From: Candidatus Portnoybacteria bacterium CG_4_10_14_0_2_um_filter_44_20
GTDB lineage: Bacteria; Patescibacteriota; Minisyncoccia; Portnoybacterales; GCA-002795985
Assembly: GCA_002792395.1 (NCBI GenBank)
Contig: PFOG01000106.1
Span: 1-8,432 of the forward strand
Length of the DNA: 8,432 nucleotides
Reading direction: 5' to 3'
Shown piece after piece: positions 1-4,987 of the stretch; positions within the stretch are counted from its first letter, which is position 1; every line of letters begins with the position of its first letter. The notes under the pieces are model-generated. The model searched no databases, had not been told where the DNA came from, and saw only the letters and a list, made by a program, of their open reading frames with translations. Position numbers and translations under genes: made by a program.

Positions 1-4
1 AATG

Positions 5-33
5 TTGGAATGTTGTTTGCGATGTGATATAAT
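5..33 (+). promoter_or_regulatory. Promoter of the ArsR-type gene, extended -10, near-leaderless
   Basis: A perfect TATAAT at 28-33 is preceded by TGA, giving an extended -10, and TTGGAA at 5-10 sits 17 bp upstream as a weak -35. Transcription would start near 40, so the ATG at 42 would be almost at the 5' end of the mRNA. The -35 lies within a 13-bp motif (1-13) that recurs at 331-343, so regulator binding there would block RNA polymerase. The left flank is cut off by the window edge. Confidence 0.65.
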
Positions 34-41
34 GATTTTGT

Positions 42-320
42 ATGGCGAAAACGACAAAAACAGGCAAACAGCTGGAGCGGTACTTTAAGGGCGTGGCCAA
101 TCACTGGCGGATTGACGTCCTTTTTTTGTTGAGCGAAAAAGACAATCTGTCTTTGGACGCCATCGCGAAAGAGCTGGATTGCAATTTCAAAACGATTTCC
201 GAACATACCAAAAAGCTTGTTAATGCTGGTCTCCTGAATAAAACATACCGGGGCAGGGAGGTCTCTCACTCACTCTCGCCCTACGGTCGCAGATTCATCA
301 CGTTTATAATGACATTCTAA
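42..320 (+). CDS. ArsR-type winged helix-turn-helix transcriptional regulator
   Basis: The 92-residue protein is the size of a minimal ArsR/winged-helix repressor. Residues about 20-45 form the first helices (HWRIDVLFLLSEKDNLSL), about 40-62 the helix-turn-helix (AIAKELDCNFKTISEHTKKL), and RGREVSHSLSP the beta wing. The KTISEHTKKLVNAGLL segment is the typical ArsR recognition helix and following turn. It has only one cysteine and no CxC metal motif, so a classical metal sensor is unlikely; the ligand is unknown. There is no Shine-Dalgarno sequence and the mRNA is probably leaderless. Its promoter and stop codon share a 13-bp motif that may be its operator, suggesting autoregulation. No partner gene follows directly. 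The family call is solid; the target is inference. Confidence 0.8.
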   Translation: MAKTTKTGKQLERYFKGVANHWRIDVLFLLSEKDNLSLDAIAKELDCNFKTISEHTKKLVNAGLLNKTYRGREVSHSLSPYGRRFITFIMTF

Positions 321-347
321 TATTCTGCAGAATGTTGGAATGTCATT
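308..347. repeat. 40-bp near-perfect palindrome over the arsR-type stop codon
   Basis: The sequence is symmetric about 327/328 (core CTGCAG). Of 20 positions per arm, 18 match exactly; the other two are T opposite G, so a + strand RNA would form an uninterrupted 20-bp helix with two G-U pairs. The right arm contains AATGTTGGAATGT (331-343), identical to positions 1-13 in the promoter of the same gene. It is either an operator for the ArsR-type protein or an RNA hairpin at the transcript end. No T run follows, so it is not a standard intrinsic terminator. Confidence 0.7.
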
Positions 348-555
348 GCTGGTGTTCGGCGGTGGAATCGCAATCGCTTGCCCTTTTTGCTCCAGCGGCG
401 TAAAACGCGTAAAAATTGCTCAAAAATAGTAAATTTTTGAAAAAAGTTTAGAAGACTTAAGCGGGGAACACGAGAAAAAATATTATCGGGAGAAATCCGA
501 AAAAATGTTTTGAACTGGAAGGAAATCGAAGAACTGGACGCCAAATTGGCACATC
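348..555. other. Intergenic stretch without a convincing gene; possible degraded coding remnant
   Basis: No frame stays open with good coding character. From an ATG at 340 a 29-codon frame reads through an ACPFCSSGVKR segment, like half a zinc ribbon, and then meets TAG TAA near 427-432. A second frame before the TAA at 561-563 reads NWKEIEELDAKLAHLA, which looks protein-like but has no start. Both may be relics of a decayed gene. An opposite-strand frame covering 317-592 has low-complexity composition and overlaps regulatory repeats, so I do not call it. Confidence 0.3.
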
Positions 556-628
556 TCGCATAATATTTAGCATTTTTTGCATAGTTTGTCATATTTTTGC
601 ATAGTTTTGAGTGGTACTTGCATAGTTT
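556..628. repeat. Array of four phased direct repeats (TTGCATAGTTT), likely operator
   Basis: TTGCATAGTTT occurs exactly at 577-587, 597-607 and 618-628, and a degenerate copy (TCGCATAATAT, 8 of 11) lies at 556-566. Start-to-start distances are 21, 20 and 21 bp, close to two helical turns, so all copies face the same side of the DNA. The last copy abuts the spacer of the promoter for the HTH-ATPase gene at 653. The HTH protein encoded there is the obvious candidate ligand. Confidence 0.75.
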
Positions 629-635
629 TACAAAT

Positions 636-641
636 TATGAT
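636..641 (+). promoter_or_regulatory. -10 element of the HTH-ATPase gene promoter
   Basis: TATGAT at 636-641 is a good -10 and would start transcription near 648, leaving only about five bases before the ATG at 653. There is no recognisable -35 at the right spacing; instead the last direct repeat (618-628) occupies that area. This pattern fits a promoter that is controlled, or helped, by a protein bound to the repeats. Confidence 0.5.
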
Positions 642-652
642 AAACTGCTGGT

Positions 653-1372
653 ATGGAAGAAAAACTATTAACTATCACCGAGGCCGCCGAAATTTTAGGC
701 GTTTCGGTCGACACATTGCGCCGCTGGGACAAAAGCGGTAAGTTGGTCGCGATCAGAAAAGAAGGGGGCACCCATCGATATTATCGCCAGAGCGATTTGG
801 AAATATTCGCCAGCGATTTGGTAAAATTAGCCCATGATTGGATTAACGATGGCATGGAATTACCTGTCACCTTTTATTGCTCCAACAGTTCTATTTTCCA
901 AGCGCGGCTCGCCAAGATGCAGGATGCATTAATGCGGTCCGGCACTTTTGATTTTATATTGCCGCTCATTGTTGCCGTCGCCGGTGAAATCGGCAATAAT
1001 TCTTTTGACCACAACCTTGGGAGGTGGCCGGATATCCCGGGTATATTTTTCGGATATGACATCGGTAAGCGCCGGGTTGTGCTGGCTGATCGCGGGCTTG
1101 GCGTTCTGGCGACGCTAAAACGAGTTCGGCCGGAATTAAAAAATCATTTGGAAGCTTTGCGCGTCGCGTTTACCGAAATTGTTTCCGGCCGCGCGCCCGA
1201 AGCGCGGGGCAATGGGTTGAAATTTGTCCGGCAGGTGGTCGCGGAGAATCCTATCAGCTTGTTTTTCCGGAGCGGAGACGCTGAGCTACGTTTGAAAAAA
1301 GATAACGATCAATTATTCATTACAAGGTCGCATATCAACACCCATGGTTGTTTCGCGGTAATCGAGTTTTAA
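653..1372 (+). CDS. MerR-like HTH fused to a GHKL (HATPase) domain, partner-switch-type regulator
   Basis: The 239-residue protein has two parts. Residues 5-52 are a MerR/excisionase-type HTH (LTITEAAEILGVSVDTLRRW, then the GGTHRYY wing). Residues about 75-239 are a GHKL ATP-binding domain: the N box is E112..NN..DH120, the G1 box D146-R-G-L-G150 and the G2 box G186-N-G-L-K190. There is no dimerisation/phosphoacceptor histidine domain and no membrane segment, so it is not a sensor histidine kinase; it resembles RsbW/SpoIIAB-type ATPases. The next gene encodes a STAS-like DUF4325 protein, the class of partner such ATPases bind. My inference is that ATP state or the STAS-like partner controls DNA binding. 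Four phased repeats upstream suggest autoregulation. There is no Shine-Dalgarno sequence. The domains are clear; the mechanism is inferred. Confidence 0.85.
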   Translation: MEEKLLTITEAAEILGVSVDTLRRWDKSGKLVAIRKEGGTHRYYRQSDLEIFASDLVKLAHDWINDGMELPVTFYCSNSSIFQARLAKMQDALMRSGTFDFILPLIVAVAGEIGNNSFDHNLGRWPDIPGIFFGYDIGKRRVVLADRGLGVLATLKRVRPELKNHLEALRVAFTEIVSGRAPEARGNGLKFVRQVVAENPISLFFRSGDAELRLKKDNDQLFITRSHINTHGCFAVIEF

Positions 1373-1374
1373 AA

Positions 1375-1386
1375 TATAATTATAAT
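1375..1386 (+). promoter_or_regulatory. Possible internal -10 between the ATPase and STAS-like genes
   Basis: The 25-bp gap between the two genes holds two back-to-back TATAAT hexamers (1375-1380 and 1381-1386) and no ribosome binding site. They could drive a nearly leaderless mRNA for the STAS-like gene from about 1393. No -35 is visible at the right distance, so this may simply be AT-rich spacer in a two-gene operon. Confidence 0.35.
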
Positions 1387-1397
1387 CCATTAATTTT

Positions 1398-1688
1398 ATG
1401 CGCATTGAATTAAAAAAATTTGGCACAACATTAATTTCGCGGCAGGCGGGCAAAGAGGCCTTGGCGGCATTCCAGTCCAGTTTGGCCGAACTCAAACCGG
1501 ACGAAAATCTCGAAGTCGATTTTGGCGGCGCCATTACTTTTTCTCCGTCCTGGGGCGACGAATTTTTAACTCCTTTGTTAAACCAGCTTGGCGATCGCCT
1601 CATATTATTGCCGACTGACAATCCGTCGGTGAGAATTACCGTGGAGCTGCTCGAAAGAACGCAGGATAAAAAATTCAGGCGTGCTTAA
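1398..1688 (+). CDS. STAS-like domain protein (DUF4325)
   Basis: This 96-residue protein is a single small alpha/beta domain. The segment VDFGGAITFSPSWGDEFLTPL (residues about 40-60) is the DUF4325 signature, comparable with the region around the phosphorylatable serine in anti-anti-sigma STAS proteins; S49 and S51 are the candidate sites here. The C-terminal part (VRITVELLERTQ) fits the last strand and helix. DUF4325 proteins are typically found with GHKL ATPases, and here the gene follows the HTH-ATPase gene by 25 bp on the same strand. The likely role is to bind, and perhaps be phosphorylated by, that ATPase and so switch its DNA binding. The family assignment is good; phosphorylation is inferred. 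Confidence 0.75.
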   Translation: MRIELKKFGTTLISRQAGKEALAAFQSSLAELKPDENLEVDFGGAITFSPSWGDEFLTPLLNQLGDRLILLPTDNPSVRITVELLERTQDKKFRRA

Positions 1689-1710
1689 CCGCGGGAAACG
1701 TATAAAACCC

Positions 1711-1832
1711 GCATTGGCTAAAAAATTCAACGGCTCAACGGGATTTCCCGGTGAGCCGTTAGCGAAAAACGCTCCCAATGCCCCCTTGTTGGCTTACGGC
1801 AGGCAGTTGTTGGACCCGATTGGGACGTTGAA
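1711..1832 (+). ncRNA. Candidate structured leader RNA (riboswitch-like) upstream of nhaD
   Basis: A 9-bp helix joins 1729-1737 to 1752-1760 and is capped by a CGGG/CCCG stem; AGCG (1761-1764) pairs with CGCT (1770-1773) over an A5 loop. Two larger pairings compete. In fold A, GCATTGG (1711-1717) pairs with CCAATGC (1775-1781), closing both hairpins. In fold B, TTCAACG (1726-1732) pairs with CGTTGAA (1826-1832), stacked directly on TCCCAAT (1773-1779) with ATTGGGA (1819-1825). The folds share 1775-1779, as expected of a switch. TATAAA at 1701-1706 would start RNA near 1712. The antiporter start at 1850 has no Shine-Dalgarno sequence. Na+ and Li+ riboswitches upstream of cation transporters are known, but I cannot match this to a named class. 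Confidence 0.5.
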
Positions 1833-1849
1833 CGGATGCTTTTAAAATC

Positions 1850-3112
1850 ATGATAATAATCTTAAGCGTCGCCATATTTTTGCTTGGCTATGTTGCCATA
1901 TCCCAGGAGCATTTTTTGAAAATAAGCAAGACTTCCATTGCTTTGCTTATTGCTGTGGTTTTGTGGTTATTGGTTGTTTTTGGGCGGTTGGGAAACGTAG
2001 GATTTGCCCTCACTGAATCTGCCGGAGAAATTTTTGGGTTGGTCATTTTCCTCCTTTCGGCCATGACGCTGGTGGAAATTCTGACTCATTACGGATTATT
2101 CGATTATTTATACACAAAGCTTCTCAAGCTGAACTTGGGTGATAAAGCCCAGTTCTTTATCATTACCTTTCTTGCCTTCATCTTTTCAGCCTTTTTGGAT
2201 AACCTGACGACAACCATCGTTTTCTTGCAAATCGCCAGTAGATTTTTTAGCGGGAAAAATCTTCTTAGATCTGCTTCGGCAATTGTGATCGCCGCTAATG
2301 CCGGGGGCGCGTTCTCTCCCATTGGCGACGTGACGACAACCATGCTTTGGCTGGCAAATAAGTTTACGGCTCAAACTATTTTTACCCAGGCATTTCTTCC
2401 GTCGCTCACAGTTTTTTTCGCCAGCACTTTATTGATAGGCAGATCAATCGTTTCTGATACCAAAGACAGAGCAGAATACGCAAAACCATTGGGAAAAATT
2501 GAATGGTTTGTTATAAGCCTATGCCTTTTGTCTTTTTTTCTGCCCCTGTTTATGACCTTCGCGCACTTGCCTCCGTATTTCGGTTTGTTGCTGGGACTCG
2601 GTGTTGTTTGGCTGGTAGTTGATCTGGCCAGGCTTCGGAGGCCGGACAGCACCAGTTTATCAACATCCATCGAGAGGTTTTTCCAGAAAACGGACATTGC
2701 CAGTTTATACTTTTTTATCGGCATTCTTCTTGCCATAGGAGCGCTTCGGCATTTGGGAGTTTTAGAGATGATTTCTCATTGGGTGTTTACCGCAGTTCCA
2801 TCTGTAACAAGAATCATTTGGGGAAATATAGCTATCGGCGGGTTGTCTGCTGTCTTTGACAACATCCCCCTTACTGCGGCGGCAATCGACATAGTAAAAA
2901 CTATCGATCCCAGCCTTTGGGTTCTTTTGGCGCTGACGGTTGGAGTCGGCGGCTCTCTTCTTCTTATCGGTTCCGCTCCCGGAATTATTGCGATGAAAAT
3001 AGTCAAAGAGCTGACATTTGGCGCGTACTTAAAAATTGCCTCACTGCCCGCCTTGATGGCGTTCATACTTGGAATATTTGTTTGGTTTTTGCAGTATCAT
3101 TATTTGGGGTAG
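1850..3112 (+). CDS. nhaD: NhaD-type Na+/H+ antiporter
   Basis: This 420-residue, strongly hydrophobic protein has roughly ten to twelve membrane segments, starting at residue 1. It belongs to the ion transporter superfamily (citrate/ArsB/NhaD fold) with two inverted halves. The NhaD signatures are present: FLDNLTTTIVF with D117 and N118 in the first half, NAGGAFSPIGDVTTTML (residues 150-166) right after, FDNIPLTAAA with D337 and N338 in the second half, and IGSAPGI (373-379). NhaD exports Na+ (and Li+) in exchange for H+ across the cytoplasmic membrane, supporting pH and salt tolerance. The length is normal and the gene looks intact. It is preceded by a structured leader and followed by a weak hairpin. 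Citrate/Na+ transporter relatives are a less likely alternative given the DNLTTT motif. Confidence 0.88.
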   Translation: MIIILSVAIFLLGYVAISQEHFLKISKTSIALLIAVVLWLLVVFGRLGNVGFALTESAGEIFGLVIFLLSAMTLVEILTHYGLFDYLYTKLLKLNLGDKAQFFIITFLAFIFSAFLDNLTTTIVFLQIASRFFSGKNLLRSASAIVIAANAGGAFSPIGDVTTTMLWLANKFTAQTIFTQAFLPSLTVFFASTLLIGRSIVSDTKDRAEYAKPLGKIEWFVISLCLLSFFLPLFMTFAHLPPYFGLLLGLGVVWLVVDLARLRRPDSTSLSTSIERFFQKTDIASLYFFIGILLAIGALRHLGVLEMISHWVFTAVPSVTRIIWGNIAIGGLSAVFDNIPLTAAAIDIVKTIDPSLWVLLALTVGVGGSLLLIGSAPGIIAMKIVKELTFGAYLKIASLPALMAFILGIFVWFLQYHYLG

Positions 3113-3130
3113 GATTAGGTAATTAATAAT

Positions 3131-3160
3131 AATGAGATGACCGTTTTATAGTGTCTCATT
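3131..3160 (+). other. Stem-loop just after nhaD
   Basis: AATGAGA (3131-3137) pairs with TCTCATT (3154-3160) across a 16-base loop, starting 18 bp after the nhaD stop. It could stabilise or end the transcript, but it has no T run and only seven strong pairs, so I do not call it an intrinsic terminator. Confidence 0.35.
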
Positions 3161-3182
3161 TGCCGGTTTAAGACTTGACCGA

Positions 3183-3225
3183 GACGGGTCAGCCGGGGCT
3201 GGTAAAAGCGGCTGGGAACCCTGTC
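3183..3225 (+). ncRNA. Strong GC-rich hairpin of unknown role between nhaD and the cold-shock gene
   Basis: GACGGGT (3183-3189) pairs with ACCC-T-GTC (3218-3225, one bulged T), and CAGCCG (3190-3195) pairs with CGGCTG (3209-3214), giving 13 base pairs stacked end to end with a three-base bulge and a 13-base loop. It lies upstream of the promoter at 3239, so it belongs to the nhaD transcript or to an unknown small RNA. There is no T run, so a standard terminator is unlikely. Confidence 0.4.
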
Positions 3226-3238
3226 GAATACGGACATC

Positions 3239-3267
3239 TTGACAGAAAACAACTTTTTTTATATAGT
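3239..3267 (+). promoter_or_regulatory. Consensus promoter of the cold-shock gene, palindrome at the start site
   Basis: TTGACA (3239-3244), 17 bp, TATAGT (3262-3267) is one of the best promoters in the window. Transcription should begin near 3274 and give a leader of about 58 bases. The leader starts with a perfect 14-bp palindrome (3275-3288, TTCTTTATAAAGAA). This could be an operator at the start site or a weak, AU-only hairpin that melts with temperature. Confidence 0.8.
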
Positions 3268-3332
3268 TAAAATGTTCTTTATAAAGAAATCTGGTCGAGT
3301 TTCTAATTTAAGAGTAGCCATAAAATAATCAT

Positions 3333-3530
3333 ATGAACGGAGTTATTAAAACTCTTACAGAGAAGGGGTTTGGATTCATTACTCGTGAAGGCGAGGCAAA
3401 AGATCTTTTTTTTCACTCTAAAGAGTTGAAAGGCGTGACTTTTGAAGAGTTGAAGGTTGGCGATGCCGTTACTTTCGAAGTCGCAGATAGCGAAAAAGGG
3501 CCGAATGCTATCAATGTGTCTCGCGTCTAA
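3333..3530 (+). CDS. Cold-shock domain protein (CspA family)
   Basis: At 65 residues this is a single cold-shock domain, the five-stranded OB fold that binds single-stranded RNA and DNA. RNP1 is KGFGFI (residues 11-16) and RNP2 is LFFH (25-28); the end of the domain reads VGDAVTFEVADSEKGPNAINVSRV, as in other family members. Such proteins act as RNA chaperones that keep mRNAs unfolded, often induced by cold, though some are constitutive. It has its own consensus promoter, a leader of about 58 bases, no clear Shine-Dalgarno sequence, and its own terminator, so it is monocistronic. Cold induction is not shown by the sequence. Confidence 0.93.
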   Translation: MNGVIKTLTEKGFGFITREGEAKDLFFHSKELKGVTFEELKVGDAVTFEVADSEKGPNAINVSRV

Positions 3531-3550
3531 AGGCTAATTTATAAATTTAC

Positions 3551-3581
3551 AAAAATGCCGCGCGTTTCGCGAGGCGTTTTT
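3551..3581 (+). terminator. Intrinsic terminator of the cold-shock gene
   Basis: GCC (3557-3559) with GGC (3573-3575) and CGCG (3561-3564) with CGCG (3568-3571) form a stem over a TTT loop, interrupted by one G-A mismatch. A run of five As before it pairs with the five Ts (3577-3581) after it. It begins 20 bp past the cold-shock stop codon. Confidence 0.8.
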
Positions 3582-3616
3582 GGTCCGACCTAAAAATAGC
3601 GAACTAACCAGGTTTC

Positions 3617-3625
3617 TGTTAAAAT
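3617..3625 (+). promoter_or_regulatory. Possible extended -10 promoter of the flavoprotein-obg operon
   Basis: TGT followed by TAAAAT (3620-3625) fits an extended -10, without a -35. A second GTTAAAAT lies at 3668-3675, closer to the ATG at 3691, and the same octamer occurs at 3266-3273 in the cold-shock promoter. Which copy is active cannot be decided by eye. Confidence 0.35.
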
Positions 3626-3690
3626 ATACCCCTGGGGATATTTAAACTCTCTGCCAACCGGCGGATCGTTAAAATCCAATTATTGAAATA

Positions 3691-4941
3691 ATGGAAAAAA
3701 CCCAAGAAAAATTTGACGTAGCAGTTATTGGCGGAGGACCGGCCGGGATGATGGCGGCGGGCAGAGCGGCGGAACTTGGCGCCCGGGTTGTTTTGATCGA
3801 AAAAAACCAGAATCTCGGGAAAAAGCTTTTAATTACAGGGAGCGGCCGCTGTAATATTTCCCAAGCCGAATTTAACGACAAAAAATTCGTTGAAAAATTA
3901 GGAAAAAAGGGGCAATTTCTTTTATCGGCGCTTTCTGTCTTTGGTCCGGCCGAAGCCGTAAAATTTTTCGAAGAAAAAGGCCTGAAAACAAAGGTGGAAA
4001 GGGGCGGGCGGATTTTTCCCGTTTCGGATAAATCGGGGGATGTCCTTAATGTTCTATTGAAATATCTGAGTAAAAATAAGGTTAAATTATTGCCGGGCCA
4101 GGAAGTTATTGGTTTTAATGTTGGAGAAGGAATGATTAAGAGCGTGAAATTAAAAAAGGGAGAAATTTCCGCGCGAGCGTTTATTCTGTGCACCGGCGGT
4201 AAATCTTATCCCGGAACCGGCTCAACCGGCGCGGGATATGAATGGGCGCGTGAAATGGGGCATAAGATCATAAGTCCAATGCCGGCCTTGGTGCCGATAG
4301 AAGTCAGGGAAAATTGGGTGAGGGGTCTTCAGGGTTTGAGCCTAAAAAATGTCAGCGTTACGCTTTTCCAAAATGATAAAAAACAGGATTCGAGATTTGG
4401 GGAGATGCTGTTTACCCACTTTGGCTTAAGCGGGCCGATAATCCTTGACTTGAGCAAGAAAATAGGAGAGTTGCTGGCGGCTGGAGAAGTAATTTTAAAA
4501 ATTGACCTTAAGCCGGCCCTCGATGTTTTAATGCTGGACAAAAGGCTGCAAAGAGATTTCAAAAGAAATAAGTATTTTAAAAATTATCTGCCCGAACTTC
4601 TTCCGCGTAAATTAGGCGATTTGGCCGCGAGGTTCGCCAAAATAGATCTTGATAAAAAAGTGAATTCTATAAACAAAGAAGAGCGCAAAAGACTTATTGA
4701 TGTGGTGAAAGGTTTAAAATTGACCGCTAAGGGTTTGATTGGCTTTAGCCAGGCGATAGTAACAAGCGGGGGAGTGGAGTTGAAAGAGATCGATTCCAAA
4801 ACGATGCGGTCTAAAATAATTGGAAATCTGTTTTTCGCGGGAGAGATTATTGATTTGGACGGCCCGACCGGCGGCTACAATCTTCAGATTTGCTGGAGCA
4901 CCGGGTATGCCGCGGGAGAAGGCGCAGGCAGATCAGTTTAG
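3691..4941 (+). CDS. HI0933/YhiN-family FAD-dependent oxidoreductase
   Basis: The 416-residue protein is an intact HI0933-family flavoprotein. The N-terminal Rossmann fold has GGGPAG (residues 14-19) with the acidic end of the second strand at VVLIEK; GSGRCN (50-55), ILCTGGKSYPGTGSTG (around 165-180) and the C-terminal GPTGGYNLQ (391-399) are family hallmarks for FAD binding. As I recall, the E. coli member YhiN has been reported to be a dihydrouridine synthase for 23S rRNA (RdsA); other relatives are annotated BaiN or aminoacetone oxidase. A role in rRNA modification would fit its position 46 bp before obg, a ribosome assembly GTPase, but that is inference. The protein is cytosolic, with no signal peptide. 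The start has no Shine-Dalgarno sequence. Confidence 0.88.
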   Translation: MEKTQEKFDVAVIGGGPAGMMAAGRAAELGARVVLIEKNQNLGKKLLITGSGRCNISQAEFNDKKFVEKLGKKGQFLLSALSVFGPAEAVKFFEEKGLKTKVERGGRIFPVSDKSGDVLNVLLKYLSKNKVKLLPGQEVIGFNVGEGMIKSVKLKKGEISARAFILCTGGKSYPGTGSTGAGYEWAREMGHKIISPMPALVPIEVRENWVRGLQGLSLKNVSVTLFQNDKKQDSRFGEMLFTHFGLSGPIILDLSKKIGELLAAGEVILKIDLKPALDVLMLDKRLQRDFKRNKYFKNYLPELLPRKLGDLAARFAKIDLDKKVNSINKEERKRLIDVVKGLKLTAKGLIGFSQAIVTSGGVELKEIDSKTMRSKIIGNLFFAGEIIDLDGPTGGYNLQICWSTGYAAGEGAGRSV

Positions 4942-4987
4942 CTTTTGTGTTCAGGGCGTATTCGTTGAATAAATTTATCGTATAAAT

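Noticed and set aside
317..592. 91-codon minus-strand reading frame
   Set aside because: The composition is rich in Ser/Phe/Arg without domain features, there is no ribosome binding site, and it overlaps the palindrome and the phased repeats.
556..628. Regular repeats resembling a small CRISPR array
   Set aside because: The repeats are 11 bp with only 9-10 bp between them and no cas genes; they fit a phased operator far better.
1711..1781. Integron attC-like site (imperfect palindrome with GTTAGC)
   Set aside because: The conserved GTTRRRY/RYYYAAC core sites are not present at the ends, and there are no integron cassette features around it.
3190..3235. tRNA-like segment (a GTCGAATAC stretch resembling a T loop)
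   Set aside because: No acceptor stem, anticodon arm or correct spacing can be drawn; the bases are better explained by the 3183-3225 hairpin.
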